NCBI GenBank assembly: GCA_017443295.1
Contig: JAFSNT010000095.1
Span: forward strand, 1-39,243
Direction of reading: 5' to 3'
Length of the DNA stretch: 39,243 nt
From: Clostridia bacterium
GTDB taxonomy: Bacteria; Bacillota; Clostridia; Christensenellales; Aristaeellaceae
Position 1 is the stretch's first letter. Each line of letters begins with the position of its first letter. The notes beneath the pieces are model-generated. The model searched no databases and had not been told where the DNA came from. It worked only from the letters and a program-made list of their open reading frames with translations. Of the stretch, positions 23,574 to 31,469 are shown piece by piece. Position numbers and translations under genes: made by a program.

Positions 23574-23607
23574 GCCTCCTTCCACTGTTTTTTTGATGGA
23601 AGGAGGC
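23574..23607 (-). terminator. Hairpin downstream of the Hsp70-like operon
   Basis: GCCTCCTTCCA (23574-23584) pairs perfectly with 23597-23607. No strong U-run follows on the minus strand (ATTTAATT), so termination is plausible but not certain. A second stem (GGGAAAGCGC/GCGCTTTCCC, 23660-23699) lies between it and the Hsp70-like stop codon. Confidence 0.45.
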
Positions 23608-23710
23608 TTTGCGCTGATTCTTTTTTCGATTTTTTATACTGTCCCATCGGAAGGACGGAGGGAAAGCGCAAAGGGTTCATGCGGGTCTCGCGCTTTCCCG
23701 CCGGAATGCG

Positions 23711-25639
23711 TCAGGACGCCATGGCCCGCTGCACGTCGTTGGCCGCGTTCGTGATGGCGGTATCAATGCAGTTGCTCACCTGGGCCACCAGATCCTTCCG
23801 CAGGTTCTGGTCGTTCTTCATGTTGGACGAGACGCTGTCGGTGATCTTCCTTTTGTTTTCCTGCGAGGCAATGGAATTGACGTTGAAAAAGCGGCGCAGG
23901 ATAACCGGAATATTCATGCTCATGATTATATCGGTGGCCGCGTCTCTGCCCAAAACAACGGCAGCAATGCCGATGATGGCGCCCAGGATGATGCCCAGGG
24001 GACCCGCCGCCAGCAGCGCCATGCCGCTGCCTCCGCAGATCATGCTCATGATCACCACGACCACCACGCTCACCACAGCTTCGATCATTTCCACAAAGTT
24101 GATCCTGATAGGCGGCTGATTGCCACCGGTGAGGGAGATGGTCAAATCCCCGTTTTCCATAGCAAAGTCCACCTGATGCTTTTGGGCGATTTGGGAAATA
24201 TCCTCTTCCACGCTGGCAATGACGCGCTTGCTCCAGGGATCCACATGCTTCCGCACAACCTGCATCATGGTGGAGGAATTCATGTAGCGCTCCGCCTTTT
24301 TTTCCACCTCGCTCTGGAAATCGTTCAGGGAACGGAGGGCGCCATTCTGCCAGTCTCTGAATGCGGGCTTCACGCATTCCTCCAGCACGGCGTCGGCCAG
24401 CGGCTCGCTGATGCTGTCCACCAGCTCCGGAATGGCGGCTTCGATTTTATTCTCCACCGCGTCGCTGTCGGCATATTCGCGGATTTCCTCGATGCAGGCG
24501 TTCATGCCCTCGTCCGCGCCGCCCACATAGACCAGCCCCCGGGAAATGTCGTATTCGGGATTTTCGCTGACGATGACCCGGGAGGAGAGGAACCGGTTCC
24601 GGCAAAGCTCCTGGAAGAACGACATCCGGGAGGGGCCGCCGGTGAGGATCACCAGATCGGGCAGCTTCTGCTTCTTGGTCTGGTCGTAAACCGAGGTCAG
24701 GCTGTCCTTCAGGCGGCTCTCGAAGGATTGGTTGTCCAGCAGGGGATGGGGCCGGGAAATGAGCCAGTTTTCCACGATCTCCGGGGAAATCTGCAGCAGC
24801 ACCTTATAAACCTTGTTATTGGCGATGAGCCGCACCGTCTTGTCCAGCACCTTGTTTTCCGCCAGGAATTCATCTTCGTTGTTGAAATAGGTTTCTTTCA
24901 ATTCGCGCACGGCCAGCATCAGCTTGCCCTTTTTTGCCGGGGAGCTTTCGATGAGCCGATGGATTTCCTGCACCTGCTCCGGCGTGGTCTGCGCCTGCAG
25001 CTCGAGAGAACGGAGTACGATCATCTCATCCATCAGGCCGCCGCCCAGCATCACGTTGCCCATGGTGGTCACGCCGTACTCGTTGCCGTCCTTCACATAG
25101 GCGAAGTCCAGGGTGGAGGAGCCGATGTCGATCACCAGCACGGTCTGCTTCACCAGATCGGGATCAATGTTGTTTTCCTTGCTGCGCAGAGCGTTTTCAA
25201 AGGCCGCCCGGGATTCGGAAATGATGCTCACGTTTTTCATGCCCGCCCGCTCCATCAGCTGGCGGTAGCGTTCCCGGTCCTCGGGCTTCCAGCCCGCGGG
25301 GCAGCCTACGATGAATTGCGCTTCATCCAGATAAGGCCCAACATCGGGGTTGCTGCGCAGCTCTGTCAAAATCCCGGTTACGAAATCCTGAATGGTCTGA
25401 TCCGTTTCCGGATTGTTTTCCAGGAAGTGGCGCTTGAAGCATACGTTCACGCCCTGGGCGTCTTCCATGCCGCTAAGGGCCAGATTGCCGATCACGTTCT
25501 TTCCGTTCACCTGCGTGATGGCGGACAGGAAACTTCCCGCGCCGCTGACGGGAACCACATTCACGATTCCGCCGCTGGCGTCCCGCGTCCAATGCACACA
25601 GCTTTCTCCGTCGCCCAAATCCAAACCAATGTAAATCAT
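23711..25639 (-). CDS. Hsp70-like ATPase with C-terminal membrane segment
   Basis: 642 residues. The actin/Hsp70 ATPase domain shows phosphate-1 GLDLGDGES (5-13), phosphate-2 VIDIGSSTLDFAYV (169-182) and the adenosine motif VILTGGPSRM (330-339). The usual substrate-binding domain is missing. Instead there is a helical region (about 385-490), a short beta-like segment, then a long hydrophobic, glycine-rich stretch (about 520-564, with AVVSVVVVVIMSMICGG and LLAAGPLGIILGAIIG) and a basic/helical tail. It looks like an Hsp70-fold ATPase tied to a membrane. It is the last gene of a three-gene operon with a GrpE-like and a DUF697-like protein, which suggests a dedicated chaperone or membrane-remodelling module. 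The start is supported by AAGGA upstream. DnaK itself is excluded by the divergent tail. Confidence 0.85.
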   Translation of the reverse strand: MIYIGLDLGDGESCVHWTRDASGGIVNVVPVSGAGSFLSAITQVNGKNVIGNLALSGMEDAQGVNVCFKRHFLENNPETDQTIQDFVTGILTELRSNPDVGPYLDEAQFIVGCPAGWKPEDRERYRQLMERAGMKNVSIISESRAAFENALRSKENNIDPDLVKQTVLVIDIGSSTLDFAYVKDGNEYGVTTMGNVMLGGGLMDEMIVLRSLELQAQTTPEQVQEIHRLIESSPAKKGKLMLAVRELKETYFNNEDEFLAENKVLDKTVRLIANNKVYKVLLQISPEIVENWLISRPHPLLDNQSFESRLKDSLTSVYDQTKKQKLPDLVILTGGPSRMSFFQELCRNRFLSSRVIVSENPEYDISRGLVYVGGADEGMNACIEEIREYADSDAVENKIEAAIPELVDSISEPLADAVLEECVKPAFRDWQNGALRSLNDFQSEVEKKAERYMNSSTMMQVVRKHVDPWSKRVIASVEEDISQIAQKHQVDFAMENGDLTISLTGGNQPPIRINFVEMIEAVVSVVVVVIMSMICGGSGMALLAAGPLGIILGAIIGIAAVVLGRDAATDIIMSMNIPVILRRFFNVNSIASQENKRKITDSVSSNMKNDQNLRKDLVAQVSNCIDTAITNAANDVQRAMAS

Positions 25640-25712
25640 GATCTCCCATCCTTTCGTTTTTTCATTCGTATTTGCTGTATTGATGCGTTTTTTTAACAGA
25701 CGATTCCGGCTA

Positions 25713-26552
25713 TTACCGGCTGCTGTTTTTGATATACTCGCCCTTCCGGATCAGGACGCTGTCCTTTTCCCGAATGATGGCGGGGCAGCGCATTTCGTCG
25801 CGGTAAGCCTCCTCCTGAATATCGAAAAGGCTCTTTTTTTCCTCGGAATAGGGAATGGCTTTCAGTCCGGCGCGTTTGAGCAGCAGCTCCGCCAGCGTGA
25901 GACTGTAGTTAAAATCTTCCGTGGCGGGATTGTCTACCCTGGCCTCAAACAGCGAAGCGTACATTTTTACCAGTTCGCCTGTAAAGCTGTTCATGCTGTC
26001 CATCTGCCTGCCGGAGAACATATCACAGATGGATTGGCTGTCGGTCACCAGCTTGCCGTTCTGCTTGCTCAGCAGCATCGTGGCCTTGTCAACATCCAGC
26101 ATGATCTGTGCGCGGGCCGGTTCCGCCTCCGTCGCCTTGGCTTTGGGTTTTCGGGAAATGGCGTAAATTGCCTGCCCAAGCAGCAGCAGGATGGAAAGCA
26201 GAAGGATCACGCTCCATTTGACGGGCAGATTCACCGGCGGGCTGGAAGCGCCGATAATCGTCAGGAAGGAGGCGGCAATCAGCGCGATGAGGGCCAGCAC
26301 GATGGTGACTGCCGGGCTGACGAGCAACGCTTCCACATCCGGCTTCCGCTTCCGGGAGGCGCCCGATTCCAGGTAGGGCGCGTCTACCCGGGCCTCTAAG
26401 CAGTCCAGCAGATCCAGCGCTTCGCCCCGGCGCTGGGTCAGGACGCCCAGCACGCGCTTCTGTCCAATCTCGCCCACACTGTTGATCGCTTCTGAACCGC
26501 TTTTCTTCACATATTCTTTCAGCCGGTTCTTTCCCGTTTGCAGGTATTCCAT
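25713..26552 (-). CDS. Two-TM protein with GrpE-like C-terminal region
   Basis: 279 residues from the ATG at 26552 (AAAGGAG eight nt upstream); a longer open frame to 26660 lacks a ribosome site. An amphipathic helical N-terminus leads to two membrane helices (about 78-100 and 110-130) in a hairpin, then a basic linker (SRKPKAKATEAEPAR) and a soluble domain. The last about 60 residues (LKRAGLKAIPYSEEKKSLFD, then VLIRKGEYI) resemble by eye the GrpE beta-domain pattern of a Gly-hydrophobic strand, FD and a closing basic-G-Y. The neighbouring Hsp70-like gene makes a nucleotide-exchange role attractive, but I would not assert it without a profile search. It would sit in the membrane with the domain in the cytoplasm. 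Confidence 0.7.
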   Translation of the reverse strand: MEYLQTGKNRLKEYVKKSGSEAINSVGEIGQKRVLGVLTQRRGEALDLLDCLEARVDAPYLESGASRKRKPDVEALLVSPAVTIVLALIALIAASFLTIIGASSPPVNLPVKWSVILLLSILLLLGQAIYAISRKPKAKATEAEPARAQIMLDVDKATMLLSKQNGKLVTDSQSICDMFSGRQMDSMNSFTGELVKMYASLFEARVDNPATEDFNYSLTLAELLLKRAGLKAIPYSEEKKSLFDIQEEAYRDEMRCPAIIREKDSVLIRKGEYIKNSSR

Positions 26553-26616
26553 GAAAACATCTCCTTTTCTTTTATGCCTTGGTCGGCATTGTTGATCGTT
26601 CAGCATCGGGAAAACG

Positions 26617-27096
26617 TCAGGCCGCCAGAATGCCCACGATGGTTTTTGCGTCGTCCGCAATGCCGTTGCCGTGGTACAAGGCCAGGATGTCTCTGCCCAG
26701 CGTGCCCAGGTTCAGCTGCGAGCCTTTGTTCGTCTCGAAGATGCCGCATACAGTGAGGGCGAAGCGGTAGGTGAAGAGCAAATTGGCCAGAGCGCTGAGG
26801 CCCATGCCCATCAGCGTGCCCGCGAAGGGAATGAGGTTGAAAACCCGGGTGGCCGTCTTGCAGCCCGCGTAGTAACCGGCCATGCCCAGCAGCGCGGATT
26901 TGCAGATTTGCACGGCGGTCTCTTTGCTCATTTCCACATGTTCACGCGTGGCGATCACGCAGAGGAAAGTGCCCCATATACCGGCAATGGACGCCACATC
27001 CGCCACCGTGGAGAAGGCGCCGATGGGTCCGGCGGCCGCGGAGGAAAGCAGGGCTTTCCGGGTAATGTCTTGATATCTGTCAGGAATCCTCGCCAT
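26617..27096 (-). CDS. DUF697/YcjF-like membrane protein
   Basis: 159 residues from the ATG at 27096 (AAGGAG nine nt upstream); the open frame further up is rejected. It starts with a short charged helix, MARIPDRYQDITRKALLSS. Two Ala/Gly-rich hydrophobic segments follow, including SSAAAGPIGAFSTVADVASIAGIWGTF and RVFNLIPFAGTLMGMGLSALANLLFTYRF. The pattern of a paired Pro-Gly hydrophobic hairpin with A-T/R-x-x-G resembles DUF697 (YcjF), domains often attached to dynamin-like or TRAFAC GTPases. The first gene of the operon with the GrpE-like and Hsp70-like proteins. The ribosome site is strong but the promoter is uncertain (TTATCA-16-TATGTT near 27230 is the best). Family assignment is by eye. 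Confidence 0.68.
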   Translation of the reverse strand: MARIPDRYQDITRKALLSSAAAGPIGAFSTVADVASIAGIWGTFLCVIATREHVEMSKETAVQICKSALLGMAGYYAGCKTATRVFNLIPFAGTLMGMGLSALANLLFTYRFALTVCGIFETNKGSQLNLGTLGRDILALYHGNGIADDAKTIVGILAA

Positions 27097-27289
27097 AAGT
27101 GTCAGCTCCTTTTCTTTCTTTGGTATGCTTGCCGATCTCCCGGCCGTTCTTCGCTTCACGCGGCGTCCTTCTCTTTGAAAGCTCTCCGAAGCGAATCGCT
27201 TTGCCGGGATGGCTGCTTTGTTGCTGCGCCTGAAGCATAACATATCCCCGTTTCAGTTCTTGATAACCGATTCCGCTCCGGGAAAAACG

Positions 27290-27335
27290 CGCAGGAGAAG
27301 GCCCCGCGCAAAAGCGGGGCGCGATATTTCCTGCG
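27290..27335. other. Two-tier hairpin in the intergenic region before rpsF
   Basis: An inner stem GCCCCGC/GCGGGGC (27301-27320) lies inside an outer CGCAGGA/TCCTGCG (27290-27335). It sits in a 398-bp space between the divergent DUF697-like gene and rpsF. The rest of that space is the rpsF promoter and leader plus A/T-rich DNA without genes. Its role is unknown; there is no U-run directly after it. Confidence 0.5.
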
Positions 27336-27397
27336 GGAAGCGCTCTTGAAAAAAGAGAAAAATTCCTGAAAAATTTTGAAAAAGCCTGTTTTTTCTC

Positions 27398-27426
27398 TTG
27401 CTTTTTTTCATTTCATCCTGTATAAT
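27398..27426 (+). promoter_or_regulatory. Promoter of rpsF-ssb-rpsR
   Basis: TTGCTT (27398-27403), 17 bp, TATAAT (27421-27426), preceded by an A/T-rich tract that could act as an UP element. Confidence 0.8.
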
Positions 27427-27439
27427 TCTTTCTTGGCAC

Positions 27440-27476
27440 ATCCTTGCGTCCTACAAGGATAGGACGCCATACGTCC
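27440..27476 (+). promoter_or_regulatory. rpsF leader with two alternative folds
   Basis: ATCCTTG/CAAGGAT (27440-27446 with 27454-27460) plus GGACG/CGTCC (27462-27466 with 27472-27476) form one state. GCGTCCTA/TAGGACGC (27446-27453 with 27460-27467) forms the other. The two are mutually exclusive. The structure ends just before the Shine-Dalgarno GGAGG at 27481. rpsF leaders are known to bind the S6:S18 complex for feedback; the canonical motif is not clearly seen here. Confidence 0.5.
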
Positions 27477-27494
27477 ATGAGGAGGTGAATGGAA

Positions 27495-27896
27495 ATGAAC
27501 AAGTATGAAGTGGTGTACATCATCGATCCTGCTGTGGAGGACGAAGCCCGCAAGGCCCTGATCGCCAAGTTCAACGATCTGATCACCGGCAACGGCGGCA
27601 GTGTTGACAAGGTGGAAGAATGGGGCAAGCGCCGCCTGGCCTATGCCATCGACTATAAGACCGAGGGCTATTACGTTCTGGTGAACTTCCAGGCTGAGGC
27701 TGATCTTCCCAAGGAACTGGAGCGCAACCTTCAGATTTCCGACAGCGTAATTCGCTACCAGGTCATCAAGCTGATCGAACGGAAAGTGGGCATCAAGCCC
27801 CGCGCCGTCCGGCCCGCCCCCGCCGCCGCCGCTCCCGCTGCCGAAGCGCCCGCCGCTGAAGCCGAAGCGCCTGTGGAGACCCCTGCCGCTGAATAA
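27495..27896 (+). CDS. rpsF: 30S ribosomal protein bS6
   Basis: 133 residues from the second of two close ATGs. The first (27489) is only three nt from GGAGG, while the second is nine nt away and gives the family start MNKYEVVYIIDP. The core of about 97 residues has the bS6 signature (GGSVDKVEEWGKRRLAYAID and YYVLVNFQAE). A C-terminal Ala/Pro/Glu-rich tail of about 30 residues (APAAAAPAAEAPAAEAEAP) is longer than in Bacillus. bS6 binds bS18 on the platform of the 30S subunit. First gene of the classical rpsF-ssb-rpsR operon. Confidence 0.97.
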   Translation: MNKYEVVYIIDPAVEDEARKALIAKFNDLITGNGGSVDKVEEWGKRRLAYAIDYKTEGYYVLVNFQAEADLPKELERNLQISDSVIRYQVIKLIERKVGIKPRAVRPAPAAAAPAAEAPAAEAEAPVETPAAE

Positions 27897-27910
27897 ACGG
27901 AGGAGCGAAC

Positions 27911-28366
27911 ATGAACAAGGTCATTCTGATCGGTAATTTAACCCGTGATCCTGAGCTGCGCACTACGCCCGCGGGCGATTCTGTGTGTTCCTTCACCGTG
28001 GCTGTCAACCGCCGCCGCGGCAGCAATGCCGAAGCGGGCCAGCCTGAAGCGGATTTCTTCCGCGTCAGCGTTTGGCGGCAGCAGGGGGAGAACTGCGCCA
28101 AGTATCTGTCCAAGGGACGGAAGGTGTATGTCAGCGGCCCCGTGACCTGCCGCACCTATGTGGGCAATGACGGGCAGACCCGCGCCAGCTTGGAAGTAAC
28201 GGCGAACGAGGTGGAATTTCTCTCTTCCCGGAACGACCAGGGCGACGCCCCGGCGGCATACGCGCCCGCCGCGCCCGCGCCCCGTCCGGCCGCCAATCCG
28301 GCCTACGGCAGCGCCCCCCAGGGCGGCGGCTTCGTGCAGGTGGACGAGGAAGAATTGCCTTTCTGA
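27911..28366 (+). CDS. ssb: Single-stranded DNA-binding protein
   Basis: 151 residues. The OB-fold (1-105) has the bacterial start MNKVILIGNLTRDPELR and the FRVSVWRQQGENCAKYLSKG segment. A flexible Pro/Ala/Gly-rich linker (about 110-140) follows, and the acidic tip VDEEELPF recruits repair and replication partners. It lies between rpsF and rpsR, 14 bp after rpsF, with GGAGGAG before the ATG. It binds ssDNA as a tetramer during replication. Confidence 0.97.
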   Translation: MNKVILIGNLTRDPELRTTPAGDSVCSFTVAVNRRRGSNAEAGQPEADFFRVSVWRQQGENCAKYLSKGRKVYVSGPVTCRTYVGNDGQTRASLEVTANEVEFLSSRNDQGDAPAAYAPAAPAPRPAANPAYGSAPQGGGFVQVDEEELPF

Positions 28367-28406
28367 CCGCCTTGAGAACGGAAATCAATAGAAGGAGGAA
28401 ACGATT

Positions 28407-28661
28407 ATGTCTGAAGATCGTGGCGAAAAGCGTCCGCGTCCCCGTGGAAAGCGCCCCCGCCGTAAGGTGTGCGATTTCTGCGTAAATAAGATCGAATACA
28501 TTGATTATAAGGATGTCAACCGGCTGCGCCGTTCCATCAACGAACGCGGCAAGATCCTGCCCCGCCGCATGACCGGCAACTGCGCCAAGCATCAGCGTCA
28601 GCTGAGCGAGGCCATCAAGCGCGCCCGTGCCATCGCGCTGTTGCCCTACACGGTGGACTGA
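28407..28661 (+). CDS. rpsR: 30S ribosomal protein bS18
   Basis: 84 residues. After a basic N-terminus comes [31 protein letters not shown]-type core sequence, then [24 protein letters not shown], the bS18 signature. Cys residues at CDFC and NCAKH recall zinc-binding forms of S18. It is the last gene of the operon, with AAGGAGG before the ATG and an intrinsic terminator 20 bp after the stop. It partners with bS6. Confidence 0.97.
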   Translation: MSEDRGEKRPRPRGKRPRRKVCDFCVNKIEYIDYKDVNRLRRSINERGKILPRRMTGNCAKHQRQLSEAIKRARAIALLPYTVD

Positions 28662-28680
28662 TAACAGCCAAACAAAAAGA

Positions 28681-28705
28681 GCGTCGGATTTCCGGCGCTT
28701 TTTTT
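28681..28705 (+). terminator. Terminator of rpsF-ssb-rpsR
   Basis: GCGTCGG (28681-28687), loop ATTT, CCGGCGC (28692-28698), then T7. A-rich sequence before it could also support termination from the opposite strand. Confidence 0.88.
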
Positions 28706-28757
28706 GTTGGTGTGCCGGGCGACGCGCTCGCCCGGTTCTGTTGCGCTTTCGTCTGTT

Positions 28758-29744
28758 TTATTGGTAGGGGGAGCCGCCCTCGCAGGAGGAAACGGTATAG
28801 GTCTTGCGATCCGTGGGCCTGGAGCATCGGTTGGGCAGCCCTGTGGTGATGGTATAGAACGCGTTGCCGGCGGAACCGTATTGATAGCTGCCGCCGTTAG
28901 AATAATTGCAGGAGAACGTCGCCTTTTTGGTGGTCACCCATTCCGCTTTGCTGGTGGCGTGAACGCGGAAATTGGATAAGACCATGGACCGCAGGCTGCC
29001 CGCGTCATGATAGGAAAAATCCTCCAGAAACGCGGTGGTCCAGTACATGTACGTTCCGCTGTAGCCTAAATCATATTCCACCAGCCTCGTCCACGCGCCC
29101 GTCTGTAAATCGCACGCCCAGAAGATCAAATGGGAATTGGCGCCGTCGGTGGGGTTGGTCAGCTGCAAAAGCGCGCGGTAATTCCTGCCCTCCACCCAAT
29201 TGTAAGGCAGCAGCGTGTGTACAAAGCACCCCTCGCCGGTTACGGTGTTGCCCACACAGACTTCAAAGCCCTTTTTGCCCGCCGGAAAAACCTGGGTGGC
29301 CTGGTAGGTGGTCTTTCTGCCGGAGCGGTCATAGCAGTAGGAATCCCAAACGGTCAGAATAATGCCGGTGGTGCCGTCCTCGTATTTCTGAAAACCGGCG
29401 TAGCCCGCCACGCCCTCATAATCCCTTTTAACGGAGGCGTAGCGTTTCAGCAGCCCCGCGTCGTTAAAGCCAAAGTTGCTGACGCACAGATACGTTCCTC
29501 GGGGCAGGTGATCCGCCCGGAAATCCACGGAAAACTCGTAGAAGGCCGTTACCCCGCTGAATTCCGGCTGGCAGCAGATGTAGGGGGCGCGGGCGGTTCC
29601 GCGGAACGCCTGAATCTCGCTGGCGGAGGGGAGAGACATGACTTTGTTCCAGGCAATGCTGCCGGGCGCTTCGGCCAGGGCTGGCGCAGCGATCAGCGCC
29701 AGAGCCATGAGCAGCGCGGGCAAACGACAGATCCCATGCTTCAA
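28758..29744 (-). CDS. Secreted DUF3472-like protein
   Basis: 328 residues, beginning at a TTG codon (29744) with AGGAGG nine nt upstream. The signal peptide has a hydrophobic core LPALLMALALIAAPALA and an A-L-A cut site around residue 25. The mature part is beta-rich with many aromatic residues. It includes VTAFYEFSVDFRADHLPRG, TYLCVSNFGF, a Y/F-rich GYAGFQ segment and GIILTVWDS, a pattern like DUF3472 domains of secreted proteins, sometimes with carbohydrate-related contexts. Function unknown. It starts 62 bp after ecfT in the same direction and may be cotranscribed with the ECF genes, but the biological link is unclear. Confidence 0.75.
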   Translation of the reverse strand: MKHGICRLPALLMALALIAAPALAEAPGSIAWNKVMSLPSASEIQAFRGTARAPYICCQPEFSGVTAFYEFSVDFRADHLPRGTYLCVSNFGFNDAGLLKRYASVKRDYEGVAGYAGFQKYEDGTTGIILTVWDSYCYDRSGRKTTYQATQVFPAGKKGFEVCVGNTVTGEGCFVHTLLPYNWVEGRNYRALLQLTNPTDGANSHLIFWACDLQTGAWTRLVEYDLGYSGTYMYWTTAFLEDFSYHDAGSLRSMVLSNFRVHATSKAEWVTTKKATFSCNYSNGGSYQYGSAGNAFYTITTGLPNRCSRPTDRKTYTVSSCEGGSPYQ

Positions 29745-29806
29745 GGGGAAGCGCCTCCTTTTTCTGTGGAAAGATTTGCGGGACGGAAGAGACGGCTGTC
29801 AGGGCG

Positions 29807-30613
29807 TCAGTAGAGCTTTCCGACAAGCACCACCATCGCAATGAGCAGGGCCACCACCCCGCAGGCGATATAATCCAGTTTGCCGCATTTCAGCACCCGC
29901 AGGCGGGTGCGGCCCTCGCCGCCGTGGTAGCAGCGGGCTTCCATGGCCATGGCCAAATCCCCCGCCCGGCGGAAGGAGCTGACGAACAGGGGCACCAGCA
30001 GGGGCACCATGGCCTTGGCCCGGGCGATCAGGTTGCCGGATTCAAAGTCCGCTCCCCTTGCGGTCTGGGCCTTCATGATCTTGTCGGTTTCCTCCAGCAG
30101 CGTGGGGATGAACCGCAGGGCGATGGACATCATCATGGCCATTTCGTGGGCCGGGAAATGGATCACCCGCAGGGGCGAAAGCAGGCGCTCCAGCCCATCG
30201 GTGAGGGTGATGGGCGGGGTGGTGAGGGTGAGCAGGCTGGAGGCCAGCACCAGCAGCACCAGCCGCAGGGAATAGTGAACGGCGGTAATCAGCGCTTCTT
30301 TGGTGATGACCGCAAAGCCTAAGTTCAGCAGGGGCGTTTCCCCTTGCAGGAAAAACAGGTTCAGCAGGAAGGTGAGGATCAGGATGAAGCGCAGGGGCTT
30401 TAGGCCCTTGAGCATCATTTTCACCGGCACCTTGGAAAGATAGGAGACCAGCCCCAAAAACAGGATCACCGGCACGTAGGCCAGCAGGTTGCCCGCCAGG
30501 AAAATCGCCACGATCAGGGCGATGAGCAGCAAAATTTTCACCCGGGGGTCTAAGCGGTGTACCGCGCTGTCGCCGGGGTAGTACTGGCCTAAGGTGATGT
30601 CATTCAGCGCCAT
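29807..30613 (-). CDS. ecfT: ECF transporter transmembrane protein EcfT
   Basis: 268 residues with several membrane helices (about 30-130 and near the C-terminus). Between them is the cytoplasmic coupling region with two short Ala-Arg-Gly motifs, TARGADFE and MEARCYHGGEGRTRLR, by which EcfT contacts the two ATPases. EcfT links the energy-coupling ATPases to exchangeable S components that bind vitamins or metals. Its start overlaps the ecfA2 stop by 14 bp. No S-component gene is present here, so this is the shared (group II) ECF core. Confidence 0.93.
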   Translation of the reverse strand: MALNDITLGQYYPGDSAVHRLDPRVKILLLIALIVAIFLAGNLLAYVPVILFLGLVSYLSKVPVKMMLKGLKPLRFILILTFLLNLFFLQGETPLLNLGFAVITKEALITAVHYSLRLVLLVLASSLLTLTTPPITLTDGLERLLSPLRVIHFPAHEMAMMMSIALRFIPTLLEETDKIMKAQTARGADFESGNLIARAKAMVPLLVPLFVSSFRRAGDLAMAMEARCYHGGEGRTRLRVLKCGKLDYIACGVVALLIAMVVLVGKLY

Positions 30614-31469
30614 GGGCCGCGCCTCCTTTCCACAGGGCCAGCAGGGCGCTGACCGCCTGCTCTTCCCGGAAGATATCGGGCGGGCAGTCCACGCCCATGG
30701 CCCGCAGCTTCAGGCTCAGCCTGCACACCGAGGGCACGTCCAGCCCCATTTGTTCCAGCCGTTCGGCGTGGCGGAAAATTTCTTCCGGCGCGCTCTCCAT
30801 GGCGACGGCGCCGTGTTCCATCACCACCGCGCGGGTGGCGAAGCGGGCCACGTCGTCCATGGAATGGGAAATCATGACCACGGTGGTTCCCTGCCGGTGC
30901 AGCCCGGCGATCAATTGCAGCATGTCTTCCCGGCTCTGGGGGTCCAGCCCGGCGGCGGGCTCGTCCAGCACCAGGATTTCGGGCCGCATGGCCAGCACCC
31001 CGGCCATGGCCGCCCGGCGCATCTGGCCCCCGGACAGCTCGAAGGGGGATTTCTGGGCGATGCCGGGCTGACCGAGGCCCACCCGGGCCAGGGCTTCCGC
31101 CACTCGTTCTTCAATTTCCTTTTCGTTCAGCCCCAAGTTTTTAGGGCCGAAAGCCACGTCCTTGGCCACCGTTTCTTCAAATAACTGATGCTCCGGGTAC
31201 TGGAATACCAGGCCCACCTTCTGCCGCAGGGTCTTTTTGTCAAAGCCCTTCTCATGGATGTCCTGCCCGTCCAGCAGCACCTTGCCTGCCGTGGGCTTCA
31301 GGAGGCCGTTGATGTGCTGGGCCAGGGTGGATTTGCCCGAACCCGTGTGGCCGATCAGCGCCAGAAATTCTCCTGGCCGAATTTCCATATTCACGTCCCG
31401 GATGGCGGTGGACTGGAAGGGGCTGCCCGGCTGATAGGTATGGGTCACGTGTTCTAAGGTCACCTGCAC
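30600..31469 (-). CDS. ecfA2: ECF transporter ATPase EcfA2
   Basis: About 289 residues from the GTG at 31469, which overlaps the ecfA1 stop by 10 bp and has GGAGGAGG upstream; the much longer open frame is a shadow of ecfA1. ABC motifs: Walker A ALIGHTGSGKSTL, Q-loop VFQYPEHQLF, signature LSGGQMRRAAMA, Walker B EILVLDEPAAGLDP and switch His ISHSMDD. It pairs with EcfA1 to power uptake of vitamins or other micronutrients through EcfT. Confidence 0.93.
   Translation of the reverse strand: MQVTLEHVTHTYQPGSPFQSTAIRDVNMEIRPGEFLALIGHTGSGKSTLAQHINGLLKPTAGKVLLDGQDIHEKGFDKKTLRQKVGLVFQYPEHQLFEETVAKDVAFGPKNLGLNEKEIEERVAEALARVGLGQPGIAQKSPFELSGGQMRRAAMAGVLAMRPEILVLDEPAAGLDPQSREDMLQLIAGLHRQGTTVVMISHSMDDVARFATRAVVMEHGAVAMESAPEEIFRHAERLEQMGLDVPSVCRLSLKLRAMGVDCPPDIFREEQAVSALLALWKGGAAHGAE

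Noticed and set aside
25713-26660. Longer form (315 aa) of the GrpE-like gene product
   Set aside because: Extension lacks a ribosome site; ATG at 26552 has AAAGGAG at good spacing.
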